Below are positions 48,753 through 58,349 of a stretch of 64,000 bases of DNA, piece after piece (the first letter of the stretch is position 1; every line of letters starts with the position of its first letter). Below the pieces are notes generated by a model. It worked only from the letters and a program-made list of their open reading frames with translations, had not been told where the DNA came from and did not search any database. The DNA comes from Acidovorax sp. MR-S7 (GTDB lineage Bacteria; Pseudomonadota; Gammaproteobacteria; Burkholderiales; Burkholderiaceae_C): NCBI RefSeq assembly GCF_000400995.2, contig NZ_DF238912.1:1-64000 (forward strand), given 5' to 3'. The translations under genes were made by a program, and so were the position numbers.

Positions 48753-49114
48753 TGCATCTCCTGGACGTCGCGCGAGAGCGTGCCGTCCACGTGGTCGGTG
48801 CCGGCCATGCCGCGCGAGGCCAGCAGCACCACGAGGAACAGGGCCGTCATAGCGAAGCCGATGACGATGGCCGTGAGCACCAGCGCCTGCGGCAGGGGGT
48901 CGGTGTAGTGCAGCAGGTCCTGCGGCACGCCGGGCCGGAGCACGGGCTCCTTGTTGACCTCCAGGCCCAGCCGCCCCATGCTGAAGATGAACAGGTTCAC
49001 CGCATACGACAGCAGCGACAGTCCCATGATGACCTGGAAGGTGCGCGGGCGCAGCAGCAGCCAGACGCCCGAGCCGGTGAGCACGCCGATGGACAGGGCC
49101 AGGATGGTTTCCAT
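48749..49114 (-). CDS. mnhC: Na+/H+ antiporter subunit C
   Basis: A 121-aa homologue of NuoK with three membrane segments and the motif SLLSYAVNLFIFSMGR. QALVLTAIVIGFAMTAL follows near the end. Starts and stops overlap with mnhAB and mnhD. Confidence 0.93.
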   Translation of the reverse strand: METILALSIGVLTGSGVWLLLRPRTFQVIMGLSLLSYAVNLFIFSMGRLGLEVNKEPVLRPGVPQDLLHYTDPLPQALVLTAIVIGFAMTALFLVVLLASRGMAGTDHVDGTLSRDVQEMQ

Positions 49115-52086
49115 CAGCGGGCTCCCTGCGGCGCGGGGGCGGCCGTCTCGTCGTCGTAGGCCACCACGGCGGCCAGGGCTTGCTGTTCTTCTTCCATGAG
49201 TCGTGCGTGGTAGCGGTGGCCGCGCACCGACTGGTGGGCGATGGCCGTGAGGATGAGCAGGGTGGCGCCGACGACGAGCGAGAACACGCCCATGTCGAAG
49301 AACATGGCGCTGGCCACGTGGATGTCGCCCAGCACCGGCAGGTGCAGGTGGGCGGTGTGGCTGGTCAGGAAGGGGTAGCCCGCGGCGATCGCGCCCAGGC
49401 CCGTGGCCAGCGCCAGCAGCAGGCCCGTGGCGATCCAGCGGCGGGGCATCAGCGGCATGTGGGCTTCCACCCAGGAGGTGCCCGAGACGATGTATTGCAG
49501 AACCAGCCCTACCGAGAACACCAGCCCGGCCACGAAGCCGCCGCCCGGCTGGTTGTGCCCGCGCATGAACAGGTAGAACGCCACCAGCGCGGTGAACGGC
49601 AGCAGCAGGCGCACCAGCACGGCGGGCACCATGAGGTAGCCGACGGCCGTGTCCTGCGCGTTGCGCGGGTTCAGCAGGTCGGTCTGCAGGTCGGCAGGCA
49701 GGAAGCGCTGCTGCTCGGGCAGGTCCATGGTTTCGCGCGCAGGGCGGAAGCGCCGCAGCAGCGCGTAGACGGTGAGCGCCACGATGCCCAGAACCACGAT
49801 CTCGCCGAAGGTGTCGAAGCCGCGGAAGTCGACCAGCATCACGTTGACCACGTTGGTGCCGCCGCCCTCGGTCAGCGCGCGCTCCAGGAAGAAGGTGGAG
49901 GTGCTCTCGGGGAAGGGGCGGCTCATCATGGCGAAGGCCAGCCAGGCCATGCCGCCGCCGGCGCCGACGGCCAGCAGCAGGTCGCGCAGGCGGCGCGCGC
50001 GCGCCAGCATGGGGCGGGGGTCGGCGGGGGGCAGGCTCTGGTCGCGCTTGGGCAGCCAGCGCAGGCCGAGCAGGATGAGGATGGTGGTGACGATCTCCAC
50101 CGCGATCTGCGTGAGCGCCAGGTCGGGCGCGGAGAACCACAGGAAGGTGATGCAGGTGCACAGCCCGGCGCCGCCCACGAGCGTGAGCGCGGCCATGCGG
50201 TGGTACTTGGCCTGCCAGGCCGCGGCCAGCGCGCAGCTCACTCCGACCATCCAGATCACGACGAACGCGGGGGACAGCGGCAGCGTGCCCCGGTCGCCCA
50301 ACTGCACGCCCAGCTTCCACAGCGGCAGGGCGCCCGCGCTCAGCGTGGCCAGCACCAGCCACAGCATCTGCCACTGCAGCCGCTGTGTGGACAGCAGGCG
50401 CCGCCCGCTGCGGCCCCAGCGCGTGAGCAGCGTGAGCGAGGCCTCGAAGACGCGGCGCCCGCTGATGCGCCACATGAGCGGCGGCGCGTCCACGTGGCCC
50501 TGGTTGCGCTGCCAGCGCAGCAGCAAATACAGCGCCGTGCCGCCCGCGAGCGCCACCAGGCTCATCACGAAGGGGGTGTTGATGCCGTGCCATACGGCCA
50601 GGCTGAAGGCCGGCAGCTCGCCGCCGACCACGGGCAGGGCGGCGGCGTCCAGGTATTTGCCCACCGACCAGGCGGGAACGATGCCCACCACCAGGCAGGC
50701 GCAGACCAGCAGCTCGACCGGCACGCGCATCCAGTGCGGGGGCTCGTGCGGCGTGTGCGGCAGGTCGGTGGCGGGCGGGCCCCAGAACACGTCGGCGATG
50801 AAGCGCAGCGAATAGGCCACGCTGAACATGCCGGCCACCGTGGCGGCCACGGGCAGCGCCGTGGCCACGAAGGGCGTGGCGTCGAGGAACACCGTCTCGG
50901 CGAAGAACATTTCCTTGGACAGGAAGCCGTTGAGCAGCGGCACGCCGGCCATGGCCGCGCCGGCGACCGTGGCCAGCGTCGCGGTGACCGGCATCATGGT
51001 GCGCAGGCCCGACAGGCGCCGGATGTCGCGCGTGCCGCTCTCGTGGTCCACGATGCCCGCGGCCATGAACAGCGACGCCTTGAAGGTTGCGTGGTTCATG
51101 ATGTGGAACACCGCCGCCACGGCGGCCAGCGGGCTGTTGAGGCCCAGCAGCAGCGTGATCAGGCCCAGGTGCGAGATGGTGGAGTAGGCCAGCAGCCCTT
51201 TCAGGTCGTGCTGGAACATGGCCGCGTAGCCGCCGATCAGCAGCGTGAGCACGCCCGCGCCGCCCACGAGCCAGAACCAGGGCTCGGTGCCGCCCATCAC
51301 GGGCCACAGGCGCGCCAGCAGGAACACGCCCGCCTTCACCATGGTGGCCGAGTGCAGGTAGCTGGACACGGGGGTGGGCGCGGCCATGGCGTTGGGCAGC
51401 CAGAACTGGAACGGGAACTGCGCGCTCTTGGTGAACGCGCCCAGCAGCACCAGCACCAGGGCCGTGAGGTACAGCGGGTGGTCGCGCACCAGCTCGGCCG
51501 AGCCCAGCACGCGGTCGAGGTCGTAGCTGCCGACGATGTGGCCCACGACGAGCAGGCCGGCCAGCAGGCACAGGCCGCCGGTGCCGGTCACGGTGAGCGC
51601 CATGCGCGCGCCGCGGCGTGCATCCTCGCGGTGGTGCCAGTAGCCGATGAGCAGGAACGAGAACAGGCTGGTGAGTTCCCAGAAGAACACCAGCTGGATG
51701 AGGTGGCCCGAGAGCACCACGCCCGCCATGGCGCCCATGAAGGCGAGGAAGAACGAGAAGAAGCGCGGCACGGGGTCGGCTGGCGACATGTAGTAGCGCG
51801 CGTAGAGCACCACCAGCGCCCCGATGCCGAACACCAGCATGCTGAACATCCAGGCGAAGCCGTCCATGCGCACGACCAGGTTCATGCCCAGCGCGGGCAG
51901 CCAGGCGATCTCCTGGCGCAGCACGCCGCCGTCCGCCACCTCGGGGAAGTACATCGCCGTCTGCACGGTGCAGAACAGCGCGATCAGCCCCGCCAGCGTG
52001 GACTCGGTGTTGCGCGCGTTGGCGGGCAGCACGGCGGCCATCAGGCTTCCGACGAAGGGCAGGACGATGAGGAGAATCAGGGACAT
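49114..52086 (-). CDS. mnhA: Na+/H+ antiporter subunits A and B, fused
   Basis: A 990-aa protein. The first 780 or so residues are MrpA, an NuoL-like proton channel with YMSPADPVPRFFSFFLAFMG, FFWELTSLFSFLLIGYW, TKSAQFPFQFWLPNAM and the extra C-terminal helices. The last 180 match MrpB (PAVLVRLLLPFTALVAFYLFMRGHNQPGGGFVAGLV). The fusion is typical of the six-gene (group 2, Pha-type) operons. The complex exports Na+ or K+ and supports growth at high pH or salt. It is the first gene of the operon. Confidence 0.94.
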   Translation of the reverse strand: MSLILLIVLPFVGSLMAAVLPANARNTESTLAGLIALFCTVQTAMYFPEVADGGVLRQEIAWLPALGMNLVVRMDGFAWMFSMLVFGIGALVVLYARYYMSPADPVPRFFSFFLAFMGAMAGVVLSGHLIQLVFFWELTSLFSFLLIGYWHHREDARRGARMALTVTGTGGLCLLAGLLVVGHIVGSYDLDRVLGSAELVRDHPLYLTALVLVLLGAFTKSAQFPFQFWLPNAMAAPTPVSSYLHSATMVKAGVFLLARLWPVMGGTEPWFWLVGGAGVLTLLIGGYAAMFQHDLKGLLAYSTISHLGLITLLLGLNSPLAAVAAVFHIMNHATFKASLFMAAGIVDHESGTRDIRRLSGLRTMMPVTATLATVAGAAMAGVPLLNGFLSKEMFFAETVFLDATPFVATALPVAATVAGMFSVAYSLRFIADVFWGPPATDLPHTPHEPPHWMRVPVELLVCACLVVGIVPAWSVGKYLDAAALPVVGGELPAFSLAVWHGINTPFVMSLVALAGGTALYLLLRWQRNQGHVDAPPLMWRISGRRVFEASLTLLTRWGRSGRRLLSTQRLQWQMLWLVLATLSAGALPLWKLGVQLGDRGTLPLSPAFVVIWMVGVSCALAAAWQAKYHRMAALTLVGGAGLCTCITFLWFSAPDLALTQIAVEIVTTILILLGLRWLPKRDQSLPPADPRPMLARARRLRDLLLAVGAGGGMAWLAFAMMSRPFPESTSTFFLERALTEGGGTNVVNVMLVDFRGFDTFGEIVVLGIVALTVYALLRRFRPARETMDLPEQQRFLPADLQTDLLNPRNAQDTAVGYLMVPAVLVRLLLPFTALVAFYLFMRGHNQPGGGFVAGLVFSVGLVLQYIVSGTSWVEAHMPLMPRRWIATGLLLALATGLGAIAAGYPFLTSHTAHLHLPVLGDIHVASAMFFDMGVFSLVVGATLLILTAIAHQSVRGHRYHARLMEEEQQALAAVVAYDDETAAPAPQGAR

Positions 52087-52118
52087 GGGTGCCTGATTCT
52101 ACGGGGAAGCTCCGCGCG

Positions 52119-52180
52119 CGCTGCTATGAAAACCCGAGCAGCTACCGGCGATTGGGTCAGCGTCTGCCCATGGTTTCAAT
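52119..52180. repeat. Dispersed palindromic repeat, variant copy upstream of mnhA
   Basis: It starts GCTATGAAAACC, then AGCAGCTACCGGCGATTG and ends ATGGTTTCAATGG. It resembles the left half of the copy at 37988 more than the GCGCTT type. It lies between the mnhA start and the comEA-like stop. Confidence 0.5.
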
Positions 52181-52490
52181 GGCCGGGTGCCGTGGAGGGG
52201 GGCTGGCGGGCCGCCTGCGGGTACGCGGCGCCGTTCACGGTGAGGCCCTCGGCCGACAGCCGGCCGGCCGCCGCGGGGCCGATGCCCTTGACGCGGGCGA
52301 TGAGGTCGCGCCAGTCGCTGAACGGCCCCCGGGCGCGCTCGGCCAGGATGCGGCCGGAGAGCGCGGGGCCGATGCCCTTGACGCCGTCCAGGTCGGCCAC
52401 GCCCGCCTGGTTCACTTCCACCGCCGCCAGGGCGCAGGCCGCGTGCAGCAGCAGCGCGCCCAGGCACAGCAGGCGCCGCGGGGCGTTCAC
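52176..52490 (-). CDS. ComEA-like helix-hairpin-helix protein
   Basis: A 104-aa protein with a signal peptide (about residues 1-23) and one ComEA domain with two HhH motifs, GVKGIGPALSGRI and VKGIGPAAAGRL. Such proteins bind DNA in the periplasm during natural transformation. It starts with GTG overlapping the lapB stop (GTGA), so it is coexpressed with lapA-lapB. No other competence gene is nearby. Confidence 0.85.
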   Translation of the reverse strand: MNAPRRLLCLGALLLHAACALAAVEVNQAGVADLDGVKGIGPALSGRILAERARGPFSDWRDLIARVKGIGPAAAGRLSAEGLTVNGAAYPQAARQPPSTAPGH

Positions 52491-53641
52491 AGCTCTTCCA
52501 CGCGGCGGGCGGGGTAGCTGTCCCAGGTCTGGCAGCCGGGGCATTGCCAGAAGTGCTGGCGCGCCTCGAAGCCGCAGGCCGCGCAGCGGTAGCGCGTGAG
52601 CGGCTTGGCGGCCTGCTCGAGCGCGCGCTGGATCTGCGGGTGGAACTGCTCGTGCGCCAGCGTCTCGCCGGCCAGCCATTTGGTCGCGGCCACGAGCGAG
52701 GGCTCTTTTTCCAGGTGGCGCACGTACCAGCCGCGCGCGTCCTGGGGCGTGCTGCCGCCTGTTTCCAGCGCCACGATGGCGTCCAGCAGGTCGAGCGAGG
52801 GCATGTCCTGGTAGTGCGCCTGCAGCAGGGCCAGGGCCTGTTCGGCGCTGCCGGTGGCCTGGGCGGTTTCCACGAGCAGAGGCGCGGCCAGGGGCAGCGC
52901 GGCGGGGGCCGCCTGGGGCAGCTCCAGCAGGGTGTGCAGCGCCGCGGCGGCGTCGCCCGTGCGCTGCTGCAGGCGCGCCAGCTCGATGCGCGCGCGCGGT
53001 GCGCGCGGCGCGATCGCGATGGCCTGCGCGAGCAGGGCCTGGGCGGCGGCGGTTTCCCCCCGCGCGGCCTGGGCCAGCGCCTGCTCGCACAGGTAGTGGG
53101 CCTGGCGGGTGCTGAAGTCGCCCTGCTGCGCGGCTTGCATGCGCTGCGCGATCTCGGTGGCCTGGGGCCAGTCGCGCGAGCGCTCGTAGATGGCCAGCAG
53201 GGCCATGCGGGCCTGGGCCTCGAAGGGCGAGCCTTCCAGGCGGCGCAGTGCGTCTTCGGCGCGGTCGAGCAGGCCGGCCTTGAGGAAGTCGAGCGCCAGC
53301 GCGTGCTGGGCGCGCTCGCGGTCGGCGCGGGAGAGGTCGCCGCGCGAGAGCAGGTGCTCGTGCACGCGCACGGCGCGGTTGTATTCGCCGCGGCGGCGGA
53401 ACAGGTTGCCCAGGGCGAAGTGCAGTTCGGTGGTGTCGGGGTCGTTCTGCACGGCTTCGATGAAGGCGTCGATGGCCTGGTCCTGCTGTTCGTTGAGCAG
53501 GTAGTTCAGCCCCTTGAAGTAGGCCTTGGGCGCGCGGCGGTTCTCGTCGCGCAGCTGGCGCAGGTCGAAGCGCGAGGCGAGCCAGCCCAGCCCGAAGGCC
53601 AGCGGCAGCCCCAGCAAGAGCCAACTGAGGTCAAATTCCAT
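52487..53641 (-). CDS. lapB: Lipopolysaccharide assembly protein B (YciM)
   Basis: A 384-aa inner-membrane protein with an N-terminal anchor (about residues 5-22), around eight TPR repeats (about 45-330) and a C-terminal rubredoxin-type metal site CAACG...CPGCQTWDSYPAR. In E. coli it presents LpxC to FtsH and so limits lipid A synthesis. It overlaps lapA by 11 bases upstream. The DENRRAPKAYFKGLNYLLNEQ stretch is the family signature. Confidence 0.95.
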   Translation of the reverse strand: MEFDLSWLLLGLPLAFGLGWLASRFDLRQLRDENRRAPKAYFKGLNYLLNEQQDQAIDAFIEAVQNDPDTTELHFALGNLFRRRGEYNRAVRVHEHLLSRGDLSRADRERAQHALALDFLKAGLLDRAEDALRRLEGSPFEAQARMALLAIYERSRDWPQATEIAQRMQAAQQGDFSTRQAHYLCEQALAQAARGETAAAQALLAQAIAIAPRAPRARIELARLQQRTGDAAAALHTLLELPQAAPAALPLAAPLLVETAQATGSAEQALALLQAHYQDMPSLDLLDAIVALETGGSTPQDARGWYVRHLEKEPSLVAATKWLAGETLAHEQFHPQIQRALEQAAKPLTRYRCAACGFEARQHFWQCPGCQTWDSYPARRVEEL

Positions 53642-53933
53642 GGATAGTCGGGGGCAGGGCGGGCTCGGGCGCGGGCGGGGCTGCCACTGCGGTGGCAGGC
53701 TGCTCCGCCTGGATGCGGCGCGCCGCGCTGCGGTGGCGCCACCAGCGGGGCACCATGCCCAGCACGCCGACGGCGACGCCCAGCGTGAACGCGGCCAGCA
53801 CGATCAGCACCAGCGGTGCGTTCCACCGGGTGCCGAAGAAGAAGTGCACCGTGGTGTCCTGCTGGTTGTTCAGCGCGAAGGCGAAGAGGGTGAAAAAAAT
53901 GGCTGCCTTGAGCAGCCACAGGAGGTATTTCAT
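53631..53933 (-). CDS. lapA: Lipopolysaccharide assembly protein A
   Basis: A 100-aa DUF1049 membrane protein with two hydrophobic segments (about residues 3-20 and 40-62), the FALNNQQDTTVHFFFGT stretch between them, and a Pro/Ala-rich cytoplasmic tail. It partners LapB. I start it at MKYLLWL, which has GGAGG-type sequence upstream on the complementary strand. Confidence 0.92.
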   Translation of the reverse strand: MKYLLWLLKAAIFFTLFAFALNNQQDTTVHFFFGTRWNAPLVLIVLAAFTLGVAVGVLGMVPRWWRHRSAARRIQAEQPATAVAAPPAPEPALPPTIHGI

Positions 53934-54004
53934 GCGGCTCCCCAGTGGTGGCGAGATTCTACGGTCTGCCACCCGCACGGTGCCGTTCGCGGCGTTTTAG
54001 GGGT

Positions 54005-54058
54005 AAAACAAGGCTCCAGTGCTTTTCCAGCAAGCGCAGGCAGCTATGGTTTTTGCTG
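54005..54058. repeat. Dispersed palindromic repeat supplying the ihfB stop codon
   Basis: The core is GTGCTT (54019-54024) and AAGCGC (54032-54037), then AGGCAGCTATGGTTTTTGCTG. Read on the minus strand, the outer part encodes the last residues of IhfB and its TAG. Confidence 0.8.
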
Positions 54059-54352
54059 TTCCGGCGCGCCGGTGCGCTGGTCCACGGCCTCGCGCAGGGC
54101 CTTGCCGGGCTTGAAGTGCGGCACGCGCTTTTCGGGGATCTGCACGGCTTCGCCGCTGCGCGGATTGCGGCCCATGCGGGGCGGGCGGCGGTTGACGGAA
54201 AAGCTGCCGAACCCGCGGATCTCGATGCGGTGCCCGCGCACCAGGGCATCGCCGATGGCATCCAGAATGGTCTTGACGGCGTACTCGGCATCGCGCTGGG
54301 TGAGCTGGCCGAAGCGGGCGGCCAGTTCTTCGACGAGGTCAGATCGGGTCAT
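54044..54352 (-). CDS. ihfB: Integration host factor subunit beta
   Basis: A 102-aa HU-fold DNA-bending protein. [14 protein letters not shown] and [22 protein letters not shown] are the IHF-beta hallmarks, the latter the DNA-binding arm with the intercalating Pro. The C-terminus extends past the last helix as GAPEQQKP; its final four codons and stop TAG lie in a palindromic repeat. It follows rpsA on the same strand after 113 bases, a conserved pairing. Confidence 0.96.
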   Translation of the reverse strand: MTRSDLVEELAARFGQLTQRDAEYAVKTILDAIGDALVRGHRIEIRGFGSFSVNRRPPRMGRNPRSGEAVQIPEKRVPHFKPGKALREAVDQRTGAPEQQKP

Positions 54353-54465
54353 GGTGTTCTCGGGTGCGTAGCGGGGCAAAAAGCAGCGGGCGCCGTGGCG
54401 CCCGCTGCGGTGGCCGCCACCCCGGAGGATGGCGGCCGGTTCAGTGCCTGGAGACAGGCTCCGGC

Positions 54466-56151
54466 TTACTTGTCGGAGTTGTCCAGCTTGGCGCGCAGCA
54501 GGGCGCCCAGGCTGGTGGTGCCGGCGTTTTCCTTGGCCGACTGGGCCGACAGGTGGGCCATGGCGCCTTGCTCGTCGGCCATGTCCTTGGCCTTGATCGA
54601 CAGCTGGATGTTGCGGGTCTTGCGATCCACGTTGACCACCACGGCGGTGATTTCGTCGCCTTCCTTGAGCACGTTGCGGGCGTCTTCCACGCGGTCGCGG
54701 GAGATTTCCGAAGCGCGCAGGTAGCCCACGATGTCTTCGCCCAGGTCGATCTCGGCGCCGCGCGCGTCAACCGTCTTGACCTTGCCGGACACGGTCTGGC
54801 CCTTGTCGTTCACCGTCACGAAGGTGGTGAACGGGTCGCCGTCGAGCTGCTTGATGCCCAGGGAGATGCGCTCGCGGTCCACGTCCACGGCCAGCACGAT
54901 CGCCTCGACTTCCTGGCCCTTCTTGTAGTTGCGCACGGCGGATTCGCCGGGCTCGTTCCAGGACAGGTCGGACAGGTGCACCAGGCCGTCGATGCCGGCA
55001 GCCAGGCCCACGAACACGCCGAAGTCGGTGATGGACTTGATCGGGCCCTTGACGCGGTCGCCGCGCTTGGTGTTCTGCGCGAATTCCTGCCAGGGGTTGG
55101 CCTTGCACTGCTTCATGCCCAGGCTGATGCGGCGCTTGTCTTCGTCGATCTCCAGGACCATGACTTCGACTTCGTCGCCCAGCGACACGAGCTTGGAGGG
55201 AGCGACGTTCTTGTTGGTCCAGTCCATCTCGGAGACGTGCACCAGGCCTTCGATGCCGGGCTCCAGCTCGACGAACGCGCCGTAGTCGGCGATGTTCGTG
55301 ACCTTGCCGAACAGGCGCGTGCCCGAGGGGTAGCGGCGCGACACGCCCAGCCAGGGATCGTCGCCCATTTGCTTGAGGCCCAGCGAGACGCGGTTCTTCT
55401 CGGTGTCGAACTTGAGGATCTTGGCCGTGATTTCCTGGCCGGCCTGCACCACCTCGGAGGGGTGGCGAACGCGGCGCCATGCCATGTCGGTGATGTGCAG
55501 CAGGCCGTCGATGCCGCCGAGGTCCACGAACGCACCGTATTCGGTGATGTTCTTGACCACGCCCTGCACGATGGCGCCTTCCTTGAGCGTTTCCATCAGC
55601 TTGGCGCGCTCTTCGCCCATGGAGGCTTCCACCACGGCGCGGCGGCTCAGCACCACGTTGTTGCGCTTGCGGTCGAGCTTGATGACCTTGAACTCCATCG
55701 TCTTGTTTTCGTACGGAGTCAGGTCCTTGACGGGACGGGTGTCGATCAGCGAGCCGGGCAGGAAGGCGCGGATGCCGTTGACCAGCACCGTCAGGCCGCC
55801 CTTGACCTTGCCGGAGGTCGTGCCGGTCACGAAGTCGCCGGATTCCAGCGCCTTTTCCAGTGCCAGCCACGAAGCCAGGCGCTTGGCGGTGTCGCGCGAC
55901 AGGATGGTGTCGCCGTAGCCGTTCTCGATGGAGCCGATGGCCACGGACACGAAGTCGCCCACCTGGACTTCGATCTCGCCCTGGTCGTTCTTGAATTCGT
56001 CGATCGGCACGTAGGCTTCGGACTTCAGGCCAGCGTTCACGACGACGAAGTTGTGCTCCACGCGCACGACTTCGGCGGTGATGACCTCGCCCGGACGCAT
56101 TTCGGTGCGTTGCAGCGATTCTTCAAACAGGGCGGCAAAAGATTCAGACAT
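54466..56151 (-). CDS. rpsA: 30S ribosomal protein S1
   Basis: The largest 30S protein, binding mRNA near the start site. At 561 aa with six S1 repeats (about residues 25-95, 110-175, 195-265, 280-350, 365-440, 450-525) it is full length. Examples are [23 protein letters not shown] and [24 protein letters not shown]. The ATG gives [12 protein letters not shown]. The leader upstream shows two mutually exclusive hairpins, which may bear on the known autoregulation of S1. Confidence 0.97.
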   Translation of the reverse strand: MSESFAALFEESLQRTEMRPGEVITAEVVRVEHNFVVVNAGLKSEAYVPIDEFKNDQGEIEVQVGDFVSVAIGSIENGYGDTILSRDTAKRLASWLALEKALESGDFVTGTTSGKVKGGLTVLVNGIRAFLPGSLIDTRPVKDLTPYENKTMEFKVIKLDRKRNNVVLSRRAVVEASMGEERAKLMETLKEGAIVQGVVKNITEYGAFVDLGGIDGLLHITDMAWRRVRHPSEVVQAGQEITAKILKFDTEKNRVSLGLKQMGDDPWLGVSRRYPSGTRLFGKVTNIADYGAFVELEPGIEGLVHVSEMDWTNKNVAPSKLVSLGDEVEVMVLEIDEDKRRISLGMKQCKANPWQEFAQNTKRGDRVKGPIKSITDFGVFVGLAAGIDGLVHLSDLSWNEPGESAVRNYKKGQEVEAIVLAVDVDRERISLGIKQLDGDPFTTFVTVNDKGQTVSGKVKTVDARGAEIDLGEDIVGYLRASEISRDRVEDARNVLKEGDEITAVVVNVDRKTRNIQLSIKAKDMADEQGAMAHLSAQSAKENAGTTSLGALLRAKLDNSDK

Positions 56152-56258
56152 GTATTTCCTCAAGCCACGGACAGGTTTCCGGCGGCACCATTGCCACCGT
56201 TTCTAAGACTGCCTGCGGAGGTTGTGCGGTAGTTGCACCGCGGGTCAGGGTGGATGAA

Positions 56259-56322
56259 CCGCACGGCCGGTGCGCTGTCAGGGCGCGGAGGGAGCCGTGC
56301 GGGCCGTTTGCCGGCCGTGCGG
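56259..56322 (-). promoter_or_regulatory. Structured leader of rpsA with alternative pairings
   Basis: CCGCACGGCCGG (56259-56270) can pair perfectly with CCGGCCGTGCGG (56311-56322), 12 bp. Alternatively its first nine bases pair with GCCGTGCGG (56294-56302), 9 bp. The two structures exclude one another. The region lies between the end of aroA-cmk and the rpsA start. Confidence 0.5.
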
Positions 56323-56327
56323 ACGTG

Positions 56328-58349
56328 TTACGTGCCGAACGGCTGGCGTGCCTGCCACCAGTCCAGCACCTGCGCCACGGCCTCGTCGATCGTGAGCGCG
56401 GAGCTGTCCAGCAGCGCGGCGTCTTCAGCGGGCTTCAAGGGCGCGACGCTGCGGGTGCTGTCCCGTGCGTCACGCGCTTCCAAGTCCGCGCGAAGGTCGA
56501 AGATATTAGCCGAAATCCCCTTGGAAATCAACTGCTTATGGCGCCGCTCGGCGCGGCAGGCGGCGCTGGCCGTGAGGAAGACCTTGAGCGGCGCCGCGGG
56601 AAAGATCACCGTGCCCATGTCGCGCCCGTCGGCGACGAGCCCCGGCAGGCGCCTGAAGCCGTGCTGCAACCCTACCAGGGCCTCGCGCACGGCGGGCAGG
56701 GCGGAGACGCGCGAGGCGTTCATGCCCGCTTCCTCGGTGCGGATGGCGTCGGTCACGTCGTCCTCGCCCAGCAGGATGCGGCCGCCCTCGAAGCGCACGG
56801 GCAGGCCACGCGCCAGTTGGGCGATGCGCGTCTCGTGCGCGGCGTCGATCGCCAGGCCGGCGCGCAGGGCGGCCAGCGCGGCGATGCGGTAGAGGCTGCC
56901 CGAATCGAGGAAGTGGTAGCCCAGCCGCTCGGCCACCGCCGCCGCCACCGTGCCCTTGCCCGAGGCGGTGGGACCGTCGATGCACAGCACGGGGATGCGC
57001 GCATCCGGCGTGCGGGCCACCTGGAACAGCGCCTCGAAGTAGTCGGGGAAGGTCTTGGCCACGCACTGCGGGTCTTCGATGCGCACGGGCAGGCCCGCCG
57101 GGTTGAAGGCCGCGAGCGAGAAGCACATGGCCACGCGGTGGTCGTCGTAGGTGTGGATGCTGGCGGCGCGCCAATCGGCCGCGGTGGCGGGCGGGGTGAC
57201 GCGCAGGTAGTCGGCGCCTTCCTCGACCGTGGCGCCCAGCTTGCGCAGCTCGGCCGTCATGGCGGCGATGCGGTCGGTTTCCTTTACGCGCCAGCTCGCG
57301 ATGTTGCGCAGGGTGGTGGTGCCCTCGGCGTAGAGCGCCATCACGGCCAGGGTCATCGCTGCGTCGGGGATGTGGTTGCAGTCCAGGTCGATGGCCTTGA
57401 GCGGCCATGCGCCGCGCGAGACGTGCAGCCAGTTGGGCCCGCCTTCGACGCGCGCGCCCATGGCCTGCGCGGCTTCGACGAAGCGGATGTCGCCCTGGAT
57501 GGAGTCCAGTCCTACCCCCAGGATCTTGATGCCATTTTGGCCATCAGCGCCCGTGGATAAAGCGCCAAGCGCTATGAAATAACTAGCGGAAGAGGCATCC
57601 GCCTCGACATGGATGCGCCCTGGCGAGCGGTAGCGGCTGCCCGCGGGGATGGTGAAGCGCTGCCACGCCTCGTGCCGCACGGCGATGCCGAAGCGCGCCA
57701 GCAGCTCCAGGGTGATGTGGATGTAGGGCCTGGAGATCAGCTCGCCCACCACCTCAATCACCACGTCCTGCGTGCGCGCCACCAGCGGCAGCGCCATGAG
57801 CAGCGCGGTGAGGAACTGGCTGGACACGTCGCCGCGCACGCGGATGGGCGCATCCAGGCGCAGGAGCGGCACGCCGCCGCCCTGGGCGATGGACAGGGGC
57901 GGGTAGCCCTCGTTGCCGAGGTAGTCGATGCGGCAGCCGAGCTGGCGCAGGGCGTCCACCAGGTCGCCGATGGGGCGCTCGTGCATGCGCGGCACGCCCG
58001 ACAGCGTGAACTGGCCGCCCAGCAGCGCCAGCGCCGCGGTGAGCGGGCGCATGGCCGTGCCGGCGTTGCCCATGAACAGCTCGGCGGGCGAGCGCGGCAC
58101 GGCTTGTCCCAGGCCGGTGATGCGCACCAGGCCGCCGCCGGCTTCCTCCACGGCGCAGCCGAGCTGGCGCAGCGCGTCGAGCATGACGCGCGTGTCGTCT
58201 GAGGCGAGCAGGTCGTGCACCTCGGTCGTGCCCTCGCTCAGGGCGGCAAGCAGCAGCACGCGGTTGGAGATGCTCTTGGAGCCCGGCAGCCGCACGTCGC
58301 CGCTGGCGTGCGCCAGCGGGGGCAGGTCGAGAAACGCGGTGCGGTACAT
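56328..58349 (-). CDS. aroA: Fused EPSP synthase and cytidylate kinase
   Basis: A 673-aa bifunctional protein. Residues about 1-440 are AroA, which makes 5-enolpyruvylshikimate-3-phosphate: [41 protein letters not shown] and YDDHRVAM. Residues about 450-673 are Cmk (CMP + ATP): P-loop [21 protein letters not shown] and [12 protein letters not shown] palindromic repeat is read through in frame within AroA near residues 253-272. The start overlaps the tyrA stop (TGATG). The gene order aroA-cmk-rpsA is conserved, so fusion of the first two is natural. Confidence 0.95.
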   Translation of the reverse strand: MYRTAFLDLPPLAHASGDVRLPGSKSISNRVLLLAALSEGTTEVHDLLASDDTRVMLDALRQLGCAVEEAGGGLVRITGLGQAVPRSPAELFMGNAGTAMRPLTAALALLGGQFTLSGVPRMHERPIGDLVDALRQLGCRIDYLGNEGYPPLSIAQGGGVPLLRLDAPIRVRGDVSSQFLTALLMALPLVARTQDVVIEVVGELISRPYIHITLELLARFGIAVRHEAWQRFTIPAGSRYRSPGRIHVEADASSASYFIALGALSTGADGQNGIKILGVGLDSIQGDIRFVEAAQAMGARVEGGPNWLHVSRGAWPLKAIDLDCNHIPDAAMTLAVMALYAEGTTTLRNIASWRVKETDRIAAMTAELRKLGATVEEGADYLRVTPPATAADWRAASIHTYDDHRVAMCFSLAAFNPAGLPVRIEDPQCVAKTFPDYFEALFQVARTPDARIPVLCIDGPTASGKGTVAAAVAERLGYHFLDSGSLYRIAALAALRAGLAIDAAHETRIAQLARGLPVRFEGGRILLGEDDVTDAIRTEEAGMNASRVSALPAVREALVGLQHGFRRLPGLVADGRDMGTVIFPAAPLKVFLTASAACRAERRHKQLISKGISANIFDLRADLEARDARDSTRSVAPLKPAEDAALLDSSALTIDEAVAQVLDWWQARQPFGT
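57532..57592. repeat. Dispersed palindromic repeat inside aroA-cmk
   Basis: It has AGCGCCCGTGGATAAAGCGC and AAGCGCTATGAAATAACTAG (57545-57586), open in the aroA frame. It follows the DASSASYF motif and encodes around [10 protein letters not shown] in place of the usual short loop. Confidence 0.65.
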
